Shown here in pieces: positions 7,050-16,900 of a stretch of DNA of 40,490 nt. The notes beneath the pieces were generated by a model. The model saw only the letters and a program-made list of their open reading frames with translations. It was not told the origin of the DNA and ran no database searches. Position 1 is the stretch's first letter, and the number at the start of each line of letters is the position of its first letter. Source of the stretch: an uncultured Saprospiraceae bacterium (lineage in GTDB: Bacteria; Bacteroidota; Bacteroidia; Chitinophagales; Saprospiraceae); assembly GCA_937959275.1 (NCBI GenBank), contig CALGLU010000004.1, positions 1 to 40,490 of the forward strand. Reading direction: 5' to 3'. A program made the position numbers and the translations under genes.

Positions 7050-8015
7050 ATGGAGAACCCAATCCTTGACTTAGTTATCATAGGTGGTGGGCCTACAGGT
7101 ATCAACTGTGGCATTTCTGCTCATAAAGCCGGATTAAGATTTAAGATTATTGAGAAGGGCGTGTTAGTGAATTCACTCTTTCACTTTCCTGCAAACATGA
7201 CGTTTTTCTCCACGTCCAAACTTTTGGAAATTGGAGATATCCCATTTATCTCACATACCGATAAGCCAACCCGCAAAGAAGCCTTAGAATACTATCGCAG
7301 AATTGTCACCAGCTATCAACTTCCTGTTCAGCTGTATGAAACGGTTATTGGCTGTGAGACTCAGGAGATTGGATATGTGATTCGTACAAATAAGGCGACG
7401 TATCACACAAAAGCAATTGTCATTGCATCTGGCTTCTATGACATCCCTAACTTAATGAATGTGCCGGGAGAAGAATTGCCTAAAGTCAAGCATTATTATG
7501 ATGAAGCGCACCACTACATTGGACAAAAGGTACTCGTCATTGGGGCAGCAAACTCAGCTTGCGATGTGGCATTAGAGACCTGGCAAAAAGGAGCTAAAGT
7601 CACCATGGCAGTGCGGAGTCCTGAGCTATACGAGCGAGTCAAATATTGGATTCTACCCAACATTAAAAATAGAATTAAAGAAGGGTCTATCACTGCACAC
7701 TTTAATACTATTGTCAAAGAGATCAAAAGCGATTCAGTCATCTTATATAACGAAACTCAAGGTCAGTTTTCGATTGAGAATGATTTCGTCTTAGCGATGA
7801 CTGGCTACCGACCGGATTATAGCTTGCTCAAGTTGATCGGTATTCAGATCAAAGATGACGAATATCAAACCCCAGTTTTTAATGAAGACACATTAGAAAC
7901 AAGTCTGAAGAATGTCTTTATAGCAGGTGTGGTTAACGGTGGCTTAAAGACCAATAGGTTGTTCATTGAGAATACGCGGCATCATGGGGATGTTATTGTT
8001 GGGCAGTTGAGTTAG
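7050..8015 (+). CDS. ypdA: YpdA-family flavin reductase (putative bacillithiol disulfide reductase)
   Basis: The 321-residue cytoplasmic flavoprotein begins LDLVIIGGGPTGINCG, the FAD dinucleotide-binding motif. It has the YpdA-type NMTFFSTSKLLEIGDIPF segment (about residues 50-67) and a second, NADPH-binding motif VLVIGAANSACDVALE (about 165-180). It ends with FIAGVVNGGLKTNRLFIEN, the second FAD contact. It lacks a CxxC redox pair, as YpdA does, unlike thioredoxin reductase. Family knowledge: YpdA/Bdr reduces bacillithiol disulfide with NADPH, and its presence suggests the cell makes this low-molecular-weight thiol. No bacillithiol synthesis gene is in the window. It starts 20 bases after the preceding stop, so it may share that gene's transcript. 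Confidence 0.88.
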   Translation: MENPILDLVIIGGGPTGINCGISAHKAGLRFKIIEKGVLVNSLFHFPANMTFFSTSKLLEIGDIPFISHTDKPTRKEALEYYRRIVTSYQLPVQLYETVIGCETQEIGYVIRTNKATYHTKAIVIASGFYDIPNLMNVPGEELPKVKHYYDEAHHYIGQKVLVIGAANSACDVALETWQKGAKVTMAVRSPELYERVKYWILPNIKNRIKEGSITAHFNTIVKEIKSDSVILYNETQGQFSIENDFVLAMTGYRPDYSLLKLIGIQIKDDEYQTPVFNEDTLETSLKNVFIAGVVNGGLKTNRLFIENTRHHGDVIVGQLS

Positions 8016-8176
8016 TAGTTCCAGTTATTACTTTTTAACGTCTTTTTACCCAATGTCATGATTGTAATGGATTGGCTAATTCTGTTGCTTGACAAGCTCT
8101 GGTTGTGATTTTTGGCATAATCCTAACAAATTGATGTCAAATCTTAAGCTATGGTTTGAAAATAAATTCATGCCTT

Positions 8177-8710
8177 ATGAAAGTGTCTAATATTATAATT
8201 AAATCTCTATCTGCATTATTTATTTTATACGGCTTATATCTTCTTTGGGCTATTTTTGCATTTGGAGGGGGATGTAATAAAATGAAATCAGAAACACATA
8301 TTCTACCTAATGGATACATCGGAATGGTTTATGTTTTTTTTAATCAAAAAGAAGGGAACCCAAAAGAATATGAAAATGATACTCGCATATATAGAATACC
8401 AAAATCAGGAGTGTTAAGGACTAGAAATAAAGCAAATACTGGATGGATGGATACAAAAAGAAATTTGAACTTCTATTATGCAGAAAATGATTCTTTAATT
8501 ATTCTGAATAAGTATATATCAGCAAGAGATAGCATTGCAAAACTTGATTCTAATTCAATAGTCGTTTTTGAATATGGGATTGGAAAGGGCTGGGAGGCAT
8601 TTGGGCAAGGCTATCTTGAAACGGCAAGCTACATCGTTGATAGTTTGAAAAATTTTAATAATAGAGAATATACTTTGACAAAGGAAAGGTTTGAAAATTG
8701 GAATAAATAA
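8177..8710 (+). CDS. Unknown membrane-anchored or lipoprotein-like protein, AT-rich gene
   Basis: I choose the ATG at 8177 (177 residues) over a TTG seven codons upstream. The N-terminus MKVSNIIIKSLSALFILYGL and onward is one hydrophobic anchor ending in FGGGC, which could be a weak lipobox. The extracytoplasmic part begins ETHILPNGYIGMVYVFFNQK and goes on with an acidic NDTRIYRIPKSGVL segment; this loosely resembles small Bacteroidota proteins of the DUF6843 type, but I am not certain. The gene is visibly more AT-rich than its neighbours and has its own long spacer upstream, so it may be a recent acquisition or a fast-evolving accessory gene. No function can be assigned. Confidence 0.65.
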   Translation: MKVSNIIIKSLSALFILYGLYLLWAIFAFGGGCNKMKSETHILPNGYIGMVYVFFNQKEGNPKEYENDTRIYRIPKSGVLRTRNKANTGWMDTKRNLNFYYAENDSLIILNKYISARDSIAKLDSNSIVVFEYGIGKGWEAFGQGYLETASYIVDSLKNFNNREYTLTKERFENWNK

Positions 8711-8903
8711 AGAGGTGTATGAAGTAGGCCTCAGAGAGTCCAATCTGAATTGATATATAATCAAATTTTTCTAATGAATATCCAATTGAATACGTAGAGG
8801 AGATTTTGATCGAAATTGTTTTAAGATTCCTGTCAAAGTTTTCATGTCTATTCCGTAATTGGCATTATATAGCTTCGTAGCTATTATTCCCAACATCCTC
8901 GCC

Positions 8904-10412
8904 TCAACCCAAAACCTCCGAAACAACCCGCCCATGCACATCCGTCAACCGAAACCGCCGCCCCTGATGCTTAAAGACCAACCGCTCATGATCCACACCC
9001 ATCAAGTGCAGTAGCGTCGCATGAAAATCATGAACATGCACAGGATCCTTGACAATATTATAACTAAAGTCATCCGTCTCCCCATAGCTGAAGCCTGGCT
9101 TCACGCCCGCACCAGCCATCCACATCGTAAAGCAACGAGGATGGTGATCTCGCCCATAATTAGTCGCTGTTAACTTCCCTTGCGAATACACCGTCCGACC
9201 AAACTCGCCTCCCCAAATCACCAAAGTATCCTCAAGCATACCTCTATTCTTCAAATCTTGTAGCAAGGCTGCTGTCGGCTGATCTGTCATTTTGCAGTGC
9301 CTCTTCATGCCGCCCGGCAAAAAATTGTGGTGATCCCATCCGCGCTGATACAGCTGCACAAACTTTACCCCTTTTTCAAGCAGGCGCCTGCCGAGCAAGC
9401 AATTCGCAGCATAGGTGCCGGGATCACGACTTTCCTCTCCATATAGATCAAAGATGTAATCCGGTTCGTCTGACAGTTCCGTAACCTCGGGAACAGAGGT
9501 TTGCATGCGGAACGCCATTTCGTATTGAGCGATGCGAGCCGTAATCTCAGGATCATTGTAGGTATCATATTGGATGTCATTGAGCTGCTTGAGGTAGGAC
9601 AGCATGCGTTCTCTATCATGGCCGTCATAGTTTTCTGGATTATTCAAAAACAAGACAGGATCTTTGCCTGAGCGAAATTGTACCCCTTGATGTTCAGTGG
9701 GTAAGAAGCCATTGCCCCAAAGTCGTGAGTATAAGGGTTGGCCGCCTCCTTTTTTGGAGACGAGAGTAATGAAAGTGGGTAGGTTGTCATTGCTAGAACC
9801 GAGACCATAACTCACCCAAGAACCTATCGACGGTCTACCGGGAAGTTGATTGCCAGTTTGAAAAAAGGTGATGGCTGGATCGTGGTTGATCTGCTCTGTG
9901 TACATAGATTTGATGAAGCACATGTCATCAACCATCTTTGCAGTATATGGCATCAGCTCACTCACCCAAGCGCGGCTTTCACCATATTGGTCAAATGAAT
10001 ACAGTGAAGGAGCGATAGGAAGCGATGACTGAGACCCGCTCATGCCCGTTAAGCGCTGCCCTTTTCGCACAGAATCAGGAAGGTCCTGACCATAATAATC
10101 ATGCAATTTTGGTTTATAATCAAAGCTTTCTAATTGAGATGGCCCGCCACTTTGAAACAAATAAATCACTCGCTTAGCCTTGGGCTTAAAATGTGGCAGA
10201 TCAGCTAAGCCTCCCAAAGCCTGCCTCATCATCCCTTGTTGGCTTGGCTCTGCGCTTCCTCCTAATAATGCAGAAGGCCCCATCAATGAACTCATGGCGA
10301 GCGCACCTAAGCCTAAACTTGTTTTTGTGAAAAATTGTCGACGATCTAGAGCCCGTTCTAAGGGTTTAAAGTCTTGATTATCTGATCGCAATATATCATC
10401 GTGATGATCCAT
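8904..10412 (-). CDS. DUF1501 (sulfatase-like) Tat-exported protein
   Basis: The 502-residue protein has a twin-arginine signal, LDRRQFFTKTSLGLGALAMS (RR at 24-25), so it is exported folded. The body matches DUF1501 (PF07394): AKRVIYLFQSGGPSQLESFD (about residues 79-98), MYTEQINHDPAITFFQTGNQ, GSWVSYGLGS, and the late DTLVIWGGEFGRT...GRDHHP block with the metal-type residues E, R, D, H, H seen in the alkaline-phosphatase/sulfatase superfamily. It lies 6 bases after the PSD1 protein gene, the partner it almost always has in Planctomycetes, Verrucomicrobia and some Bacteroidota. The pair is thought to act on complex organic substrates in the periplasm, but no biochemical role is established. The first stretch near 8904-9400 looks GC-richer than the flanks. 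Confidence 0.9.
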   Translation of the reverse strand: MDHHDDILRSDNQDFKPLERALDRRQFFTKTSLGLGALAMSSLMGPSALLGGSAEPSQQGMMRQALGGLADLPHFKPKAKRVIYLFQSGGPSQLESFDYKPKLHDYYGQDLPDSVRKGQRLTGMSGSQSSLPIAPSLYSFDQYGESRAWVSELMPYTAKMVDDMCFIKSMYTEQINHDPAITFFQTGNQLPGRPSIGSWVSYGLGSSNDNLPTFITLVSKKGGGQPLYSRLWGNGFLPTEHQGVQFRSGKDPVLFLNNPENYDGHDRERMLSYLKQLNDIQYDTYNDPEITARIAQYEMAFRMQTSVPEVTELSDEPDYIFDLYGEESRDPGTYAANCLLGRRLLEKGVKFVQLYQRGWDHHNFLPGGMKRHCKMTDQPTAALLQDLKNRGMLEDTLVIWGGEFGRTVYSQGKLTATNYGRDHHPRCFTMWMAGAGVKPGFSYGETDDFSYNIVKDPVHVHDFHATLLHLMGVDHERLVFKHQGRRFRLTDVHGRVVSEVLG

Positions 10413-10418
10413 AGCTCG

Positions 10419-13400
10419 CTAACGTTTTGTGATTGTGATATCTCCATTCAGTATGACACTGGCGACAATGGCATTGGCCGCAATCAGGTTTTTATCTAAA
10501 GTTGCATCTATTTGGTAGTCTCCAGTTTCAAGCCAACCTTTTGTTTTTTCTGGATTGGTTTTAAAGACTTCATATTCAGTTTGGTGCATGGATAGTAAGA
10601 GCTCAATCTCCTTTTGATTGGGAGACTTGCCCGTTAATCTTGTAAAAGCAGTCCGAATACTTTCTTGCACGTTATCAACCTTAGCCATCGTTTCTCCGAT
10701 CACTTTTGCGGCTTCAATAAATGTAGGGTCATTGAGAAGTACCAATGCTTGAAGAGGCGTATTTGTCTTTTGTCGATTGACGGTACACACATTTCGTTCG
10801 GGTTGATCAAAGGTGGCAAGGGTAGGGTTTGGAATTGTCCGTCTCCACATCGTATATAGACTTCTCCTGTACAGTTTATCTCCCGTGTCTTGCGGATAGG
10901 GATCAAAGTTCATAGACCAAAGACCTTCAGGTTGATAGGGATAGACACTTTCTCCTCCAACTTTGGTGTTGAGTAATTGACTTGCGGCTAAGGCATTATC
11001 TCGAATCATCTCACTGGTCAATCTGTCGGATGGTCCCCTGGTTAGCCATCTATTGTCTGGATCTTTTTTCAGTAATTCATCATCAGCGAGTGAAGTTTGA
11101 CGATATGTTTTTGACATAACGATTGACTTGACTAGTGCCTTCACGTCCCAACCACTTTCGATAAAATTGACTGCCAGCCAATCTAAGAGATCGGGGTGTG
11201 AAGGCATGTCTCCTTGATTGCCAAAATCCTGCGCTGTCTTAACCAAGCCTCTACCAAAGAATAGTTGCCAGTACCTGTTAACAGCAACTCTTGCCGTTAA
11301 TGGATTGTTAGCATCAGTTACCCATTGAGCTAATCCAAGTCGATTTTTAGGATAGCTGTCTGGCATTGGCATTACACTGCTTGGGGTGTTGGGATATACT
11401 TCTTCACCATAATTATCATACAGCCCACGATTTAATACATAAGTTTTGCGGGGATTATCCATTTCTTGCATGACCATAATCTCTTTCACCTTGTCCATGC
11501 TATCCACAAATTCGGTTCTAATAATCTGTAGACTGTCTAATGCATCTTGGTAGGATATTGAAAGATTTGATAAATAATACTCTTCAACAGTATTTGGATT
11601 AGTCTCCATCAATTGTTTAATAGAGATATCAGGATTAGCGATTTGCATTATTTCTAAAGCAGTCAAGGTGCGGTCATAGACTAAAATGTCATCAACTTTT
11701 GCGCCCTTGATGCCAGTCCCTCTCCATCTCGCGCCGACTTGTAGATTTGGTTCTATTGGCTCAGGATAAATAATATCCGTAAAGTCATTGAATATGATGT
11801 CTTTATACAAATTGTCTTTTTCTATTCGAGTGTCTAGTAGGATTCCATTCATATACAATGCTGTCCCTTCTGTTGTACTTGAACCATCATACGTCACTGT
11901 TACATGTACCCATTCGTCCCTAGGTATCTCTGTCGTCGATCTCTCAATAATGGCGTTTTCAGGCCAAGTTCGTGCCATACACCATTCTAGCTTATCCTCT
12001 TTTAAGTAAAGTTGGTAACCTCTAAACGAGTGCAATCGAGACCCTTTGTTTTTGTGAAAAATAACACCTTCCTTCAGGTCTTGCGGCAAAAAAACCCATA
12101 AGCCAATACTAAAGCGATCAGAGCGCTTGAAGATGCCAACCTCTGCACAATCTAACCAAGCATCACCATCTAGTGCCAAAGCATGTTGCTTAAACCCAGC
12201 TTCAAATTGAGGCACTTCGTGCTTTGAAAATTCTCTTTCCATTTTCGCTTTCTGCTGGGGATGAAGTGTGTTTTGTAAACTATTGTCAAGCGGATAATGA
12301 GCAATTAAACCATGCTGTGGAATACGGCTGCTTATATCTTTGAGTGCTTTTGACGTCAACCATTGTTCGACATCCTCTTTTTCTTGTTGCGTTATTTGCT
12401 GCAGTTTGTTTATTTGATCCTGCTCATCAAGCTTCAGTTGATTTAAGATCTTTGTTTGTTCAGGAGTGGGCATCAATAAGTTGGGCACAGGTGTACTATA
12501 GTCCCAGGCAATCTGCCCTTTCTCATTTATGGTGTTGAAGAAACTAAATAATTCATAATATTCTTTTTGAGAAATGGGATCATATTTATGATCATGACAT
12601 TTAGCACACGACAGAGTGAGTCCCAAAATACCATCACCTAACACAGCAACTCGATCAGATACATGTTCGACTCTATATTCCTCCTCAATAATACCATCCT
12701 CCATATTTTGAGAATGAAGCCGATTAAAACCAGTGGCGATGATTTGTTCGCGAGTTGCATTTGGTAATAAGTCACCTGCTAACTGCCACGTCAGAAATTG
12801 ATCATAAGGCATATTGTCATTGAATGCCTCAATCACCCAATCTCTCCAAGGACTCATGTCCCTATATCGATCTACTTGATACCCATATGTATCTGAGTAC
12901 CGCGCGACATCCATCCAGTCAGTTGCAAGCTTTTCTCCATAATGAACTGAGGCAATCAATTTGTCTACTTGTTTTTCATAAGCGTGCTCAGAATTGTCAT
13001 TCAAAAATGATCGAATGTCATCAATCTGCGGAGGTAAGCCAGTAAGATCAAAACTGAGTCTTCTTAATAACACTTCTTTGTCTGCTTTTTGTGAGAAGCT
13101 GATGCCTAGCTGGTCTAATTTTCTGGCTATAAATTGGTCAATCGGGTTTGTCAAATCTTGAACTGCAGAAGGTATCGTTGGTCTTGATGGCTTTATAAAT
13201 GCCCAGTGCTTTTTGTAAACAGCGCCATCTTCAATCCATTTTATTAAAACGGCTTTTTCAAAATCGTTGAGTTCAACATGATGTTCAGGTGGTGGCATTC
13301 TAAAATCATCCTCTTCAGATAGAATACGGTGAATCACTTCAGAGTGTTTGGGGCTACCCTTGCTGATTGCTTTTCTTTTACTTGAAGTAGCTATCGTCTG

Positions 13401-13664
13401 GTATGCATGTTTTGCCAAATCTAGTCTCAAGTTTGCTTTTAACTGATTCTGATCTGGACCATGACAGGCAAAGCATTTATCTGAAAGTATTGGCTTTACA
13501 TGAGTATTGAAATCAACGTTTTCCGGTAAAGTTTCATATGCATTTTGAATCTGATCAGGTAACTCTAGCTGACACGAACATATTAGAACTCCGCCGTAAA
13601 AGACCCAAAGTAGCCGTTTAATTTTTCTAGTTAAAGTGAAATTTTTCACACTCAAGAATATCAA
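10419..13664 (-). CDS. PSD1-type haem lipoprotein (PSCyt1-DUF1549-LamG-DUF1553)
   Basis: The 1,081-residue protein starts with a basic then hydrophobic signal ending LICSC (lipid Cys at about 31). Domains in order: PSCyt1 (about 50-140) with the haem motif CFACHGPD (C64, C67, H68) and the RMPPPEHH loop; DUF1549/PSCyt2 (about 160-380) with IDQFIARKLDQLGI and the second haem-type site CAKCHDHKYDPI near 353; a LamG/concanavalin-like domain (about 465-680) with GLWVFLPQDL and WVHVTVTYDGSS; and DUF1553/PSD1 (about 780-1040) with NPLTARVAVNRYWQLFFGRG and TPLQALVLLNDPTF. Family knowledge: these are predicted extracytoplasmic cytochrome-like proteins paired with DUF1501 proteins. The LamG insertion suggests carbohydrate binding (inference). 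It is transcribed first in a two-gene operon. Confidence 0.92.
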   Translation of the reverse strand: MIFLSVKNFTLTRKIKRLLWVFYGGVLICSCQLELPDQIQNAYETLPENVDFNTHVKPILSDKCFACHGPDQNQLKANLRLDLAKHAYQTIATSSKRKAISKGSPKHSEVIHRILSEEDDFRMPPPEHHVELNDFEKAVLIKWIEDGAVYKKHWAFIKPSRPTIPSAVQDLTNPIDQFIARKLDQLGISFSQKADKEVLLRRLSFDLTGLPPQIDDIRSFLNDNSEHAYEKQVDKLIASVHYGEKLATDWMDVARYSDTYGYQVDRYRDMSPWRDWVIEAFNDNMPYDQFLTWQLAGDLLPNATREQIIATGFNRLHSQNMEDGIIEEEYRVEHVSDRVAVLGDGILGLTLSCAKCHDHKYDPISQKEYYELFSFFNTINEKGQIAWDYSTPVPNLLMPTPEQTKILNQLKLDEQDQINKLQQITQQEKEDVEQWLTSKALKDISSRIPQHGLIAHYPLDNSLQNTLHPQQKAKMEREFSKHEVPQFEAGFKQHALALDGDAWLDCAEVGIFKRSDRFSIGLWVFLPQDLKEGVIFHKNKGSRLHSFRGYQLYLKEDKLEWCMARTWPENAIIERSTTEIPRDEWVHVTVTYDGSSTTEGTALYMNGILLDTRIEKDNLYKDIIFNDFTDIIYPEPIEPNLQVGARWRGTGIKGAKVDDILVYDRTLTALEIMQIANPDISIKQLMETNPNTVEEYYLSNLSISYQDALDSLQIIRTEFVDSMDKVKEIMVMQEMDNPRKTYVLNRGLYDNYGEEVYPNTPSSVMPMPDSYPKNRLGLAQWVTDANNPLTARVAVNRYWQLFFGRGLVKTAQDFGNQGDMPSHPDLLDWLAVNFIESGWDVKALVKSIVMSKTYRQTSLADDELLKKDPDNRWLTRGPSDRLTSEMIRDNALAASQLLNTKVGGESVYPYQPEGLWSMNFDPYPQDTGDKLYRRSLYTMWRRTIPNPTLATFDQPERNVCTVNRQKTNTPLQALVLLNDPTFIEAAKVIGETMAKVDNVQESIRTAFTRLTGKSPNQKEIELLLSMHQTEYEVFKTNPEKTKGWLETGDYQIDATLDKNLIAANAIVASVILNGDITITKR

Positions 13665-13949
13665 TAATCCATACTTTCTTTAAAATACTATTAATGGACA
13701 GTATTAGCAATTCAAAAGACTAGACATAACTTGAACAAGACTATGATAGAGTTAATAATTTCAAAGAAATGACAGTATGAATTCAAAATCCTTCAAAAAA
13801 CATCACGATTAGGGCAGTTGATAGGGATAACATTCATTTATCAGCGAGTTACAAAATGTTAAAATTATCATTGATTTGTTATGATGAGCCACATATTCTT
13901 ATTTTCTTTATACAAGTTTAGTCTATATAATTTAACGGAAACTTGAGAA

Positions 13950-16900
13950 ATGTCCGAATTTAACGAACTGCTACCCAGCTTTACGGTTTGTCCTACGTTG
14001 CGTCTATCTATATACTTATTTGTTTTTTTGCTATTGTTGTCAAACGTAGGTATCGCTCAAATGGTACCAGACAAAGACAATGATACAGTACAAGATTTTG
14101 AGGATCTGGATATCGACAATGATGGCATCTCTAATATTTTAGAAGGAGCTATTGCTGATGTGTTTGATATATCCTCTCTTGATGGGCTCTCTGGTATCGA
14201 TATGAATGGCATGCCTGATCCGAGTATTATTACTGATGCATTGAATGGTAACAATATTAGTCTAGCCGGTGCGATTCTTACAGTTGATTCTATTTTTACT
14301 GGTGGCGCTGGTATGTTTGATGAGTTTGAAATCAACGATTCTCAAGAAGATGGTAGTTTTGGGATAAGACTTGGTGTACAAGGTCCCGTCAATGGACCTG
14401 CGAACTTTGTACAATCGAATTATTCCTTTAGTCAGCCTGTCTGTAATTTGAATGCACGTGTTGTTGATCTTGATAGAGACGACGCAATCTATGTTTTTGG
14501 TTATAGTAATGGTATGGTTGTCCCATTCAGTGTGACGAATCAGGGCGGATGTTTGGTTTATGATGGCGCTAATACACTAAACAATGATATCAATGGAGGT
14601 ATTGTAAACGGTTTTGATTGTGCGACCAATGCGGATCCTGTCACTGGAAATGTAGATAACCATGCATTTGACATTGAATTCAATGGATGTATTGATAGCC
14701 TTGTCTTTGGAATTTATGATACGAGAACATCAGGTGTCGACGGTGGAGGATCATTTACCTTTTTGATTAGTCCGACACCTACCTTTTCAGGTCCTGATGC
14801 TGACTTGGACGGACTACCAGATTTTCAAGACTTAGATTCTGATAATGACGGTATACCAGATGCAATAGAAGCATGTGGTATCATGACAATTAATCTTATT
14901 TTAGAAGAGTGCACGCTCGATTTTAATGGAGATGGTACTTACCAAATGATGAATGGAGAGAGCACAGGAATCTTAACCAATATTTGTGCTACGGCACCTA
15001 TTGATACTGATATGGACGGTATAGAGGACTTCAAGGATTTAGATAGTGATGGTGACGGATGTCCTGATGCAACAGAAGCTTGTACAAATGTAAATCCTAA
15101 TGTTAACGATACCGCTATTTCTGACGGGTATGGCATACCTGCGAATGGCGTTAATTCATGTGGATTAGTCTTTGATGTAGATGGTGTGACAACCTCCTGC
15201 CAAACGCCCTTCTCTGAAAATTGGGTTGATGAAGATATAGGATGTGTTACGGGTGACATCACCCTCGTTCAAAATGTACAATGCATTATGGCCGACGATG
15301 GATCGGCAACCATAACGCCATCGGAAGGGAATGGTCCTTATACATTTCTTTGGTCCACAGGTGAAACAACTCAAACAGCAGTGATGCTTGTGCCAGGTAT
15401 AAATTCTGTTACAATCACAGATGCATGTGGCTCGACATTTATAACAGATATTACGATCACCGAACCAACAATGATTTCGACAGCAAATGCCACTCAGGTA
15501 GATGTCATATGTTTTAATGAAAGTACTGGCTCCATCGATCTCAATCCTACTGGTGGCACACCCGCATATACCTTCATGTGGAATGATGGAGTGATGACGG
15601 AAGACAGAACTAACATTCCTGCAGGCAACTACTCAGTCCTTGTAACAGACGCTAATAATTGTACGGTACTCAGAGAGTTTACCATTATACAGCCACAGCC
15701 CATAGCAGTTGATATTCAAATTGGTTGTGAAATGACCTTCTTTCCTGGATTTGATGCTGATTTAGATTATACAATCACGGGTGGATTTAGTCCATACACA
15801 GTCGAAATCACAGATGAAAATGGTATGATCGTTACACCTAACGAACCAGGCCCTAACTGGTCAAATTTAGGGGATGGGCAATATGATATTACAATCACAG
15901 ACTCAGCGAATTGCAGCACGACAGAAAGCTTTCTTGTCTGTGCATTGTCTTGCGATTTGATGTTAGAGCAAGGCCAAATTACAAATGTAAGTTGCAATGG
16001 GTTTAGTGATGGAAGTGTTACTGTCATTGGTACATCTTCGTCTCTTCCCATATCATATGTGTGGGAACAAGCTGATGTTCAATTTGGAACTGGTGAAACA
16101 CAAACCAATTTGGCTGCTGGAGTCTATAAAGTCATTGCGACAGATGCTATTGGATGTCTCGAAGAATTAACCTTTGTCGTTGATGAGCCAGCACAACTTG
16201 TTATTGGGAATTGCATTGTACAGAATGTCACGACATTCATGGGCAGTGATGGGACTATAGAAATACCAGTGATTGGAGGTACACCAGAATTCACTTACGA
16301 CTGGTCGAATGGTGATATGACCAACCCAATTACAGACTTACTCGCAGGCACTTATACGGTGACAGTTACAGATATGAATGGGTGTACCGCAGAAACATCT
16401 TGTACAGTACAGCCTCTTCTTTGCAACAATTTCAATGCAACGCCTAACAGCACAAACATCTCATGTAATGGTGATAATGATGGCGAAATAAATATTGCAG
16501 TACAAGGAGCAACTGGAGTGACCTCATTTACCTGGACTCCCAATGTGAGTACAAGCTCATCCGCTACTGGACTCGTGGCAGGAGCATACCAAATTGATAT
16601 TATAGACGAGGCACTTTGCTCAGAAACCATTATGATCACCCTAACTGAACCAACCTTATTAAATGCCGAAATAGATAAAGAGGATGTGATTTGCTTTGGA
16701 AATGATGATGGCAACTTGGATCTACAAGTGTCTGGTGGCGTCGAACCGTTCAGTTTTCTATGGAGCAATGGCGTTACCTTAGAAGATCAACCAGGTGTCG
16801 GACCTGGTATATATTCAGTGACCGTTACAGATGCCAATTTATGCACAGTCAGCTCTGAAGTCACTGTTTTAGAACCAACAGACTTAGTGCTCGATTTTAC

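Noticed and set aside
8156-8176. TTG start seven codons upstream of the AT-rich unknown gene.
   Set aside because: The ATG at 8177 gives a normal basic plus hydrophobic N-terminus; the upstream extension adds a Cys-containing segment without support.
8771-8845. Minus-strand 24-codon frame starting MKTLTGILKQ between the AT-rich gene and the DUF1501 gene.
   Set aside because: Very short, no terminator or operator evidence, and not linked to a gene. It could be a remnant, but nothing supports it.
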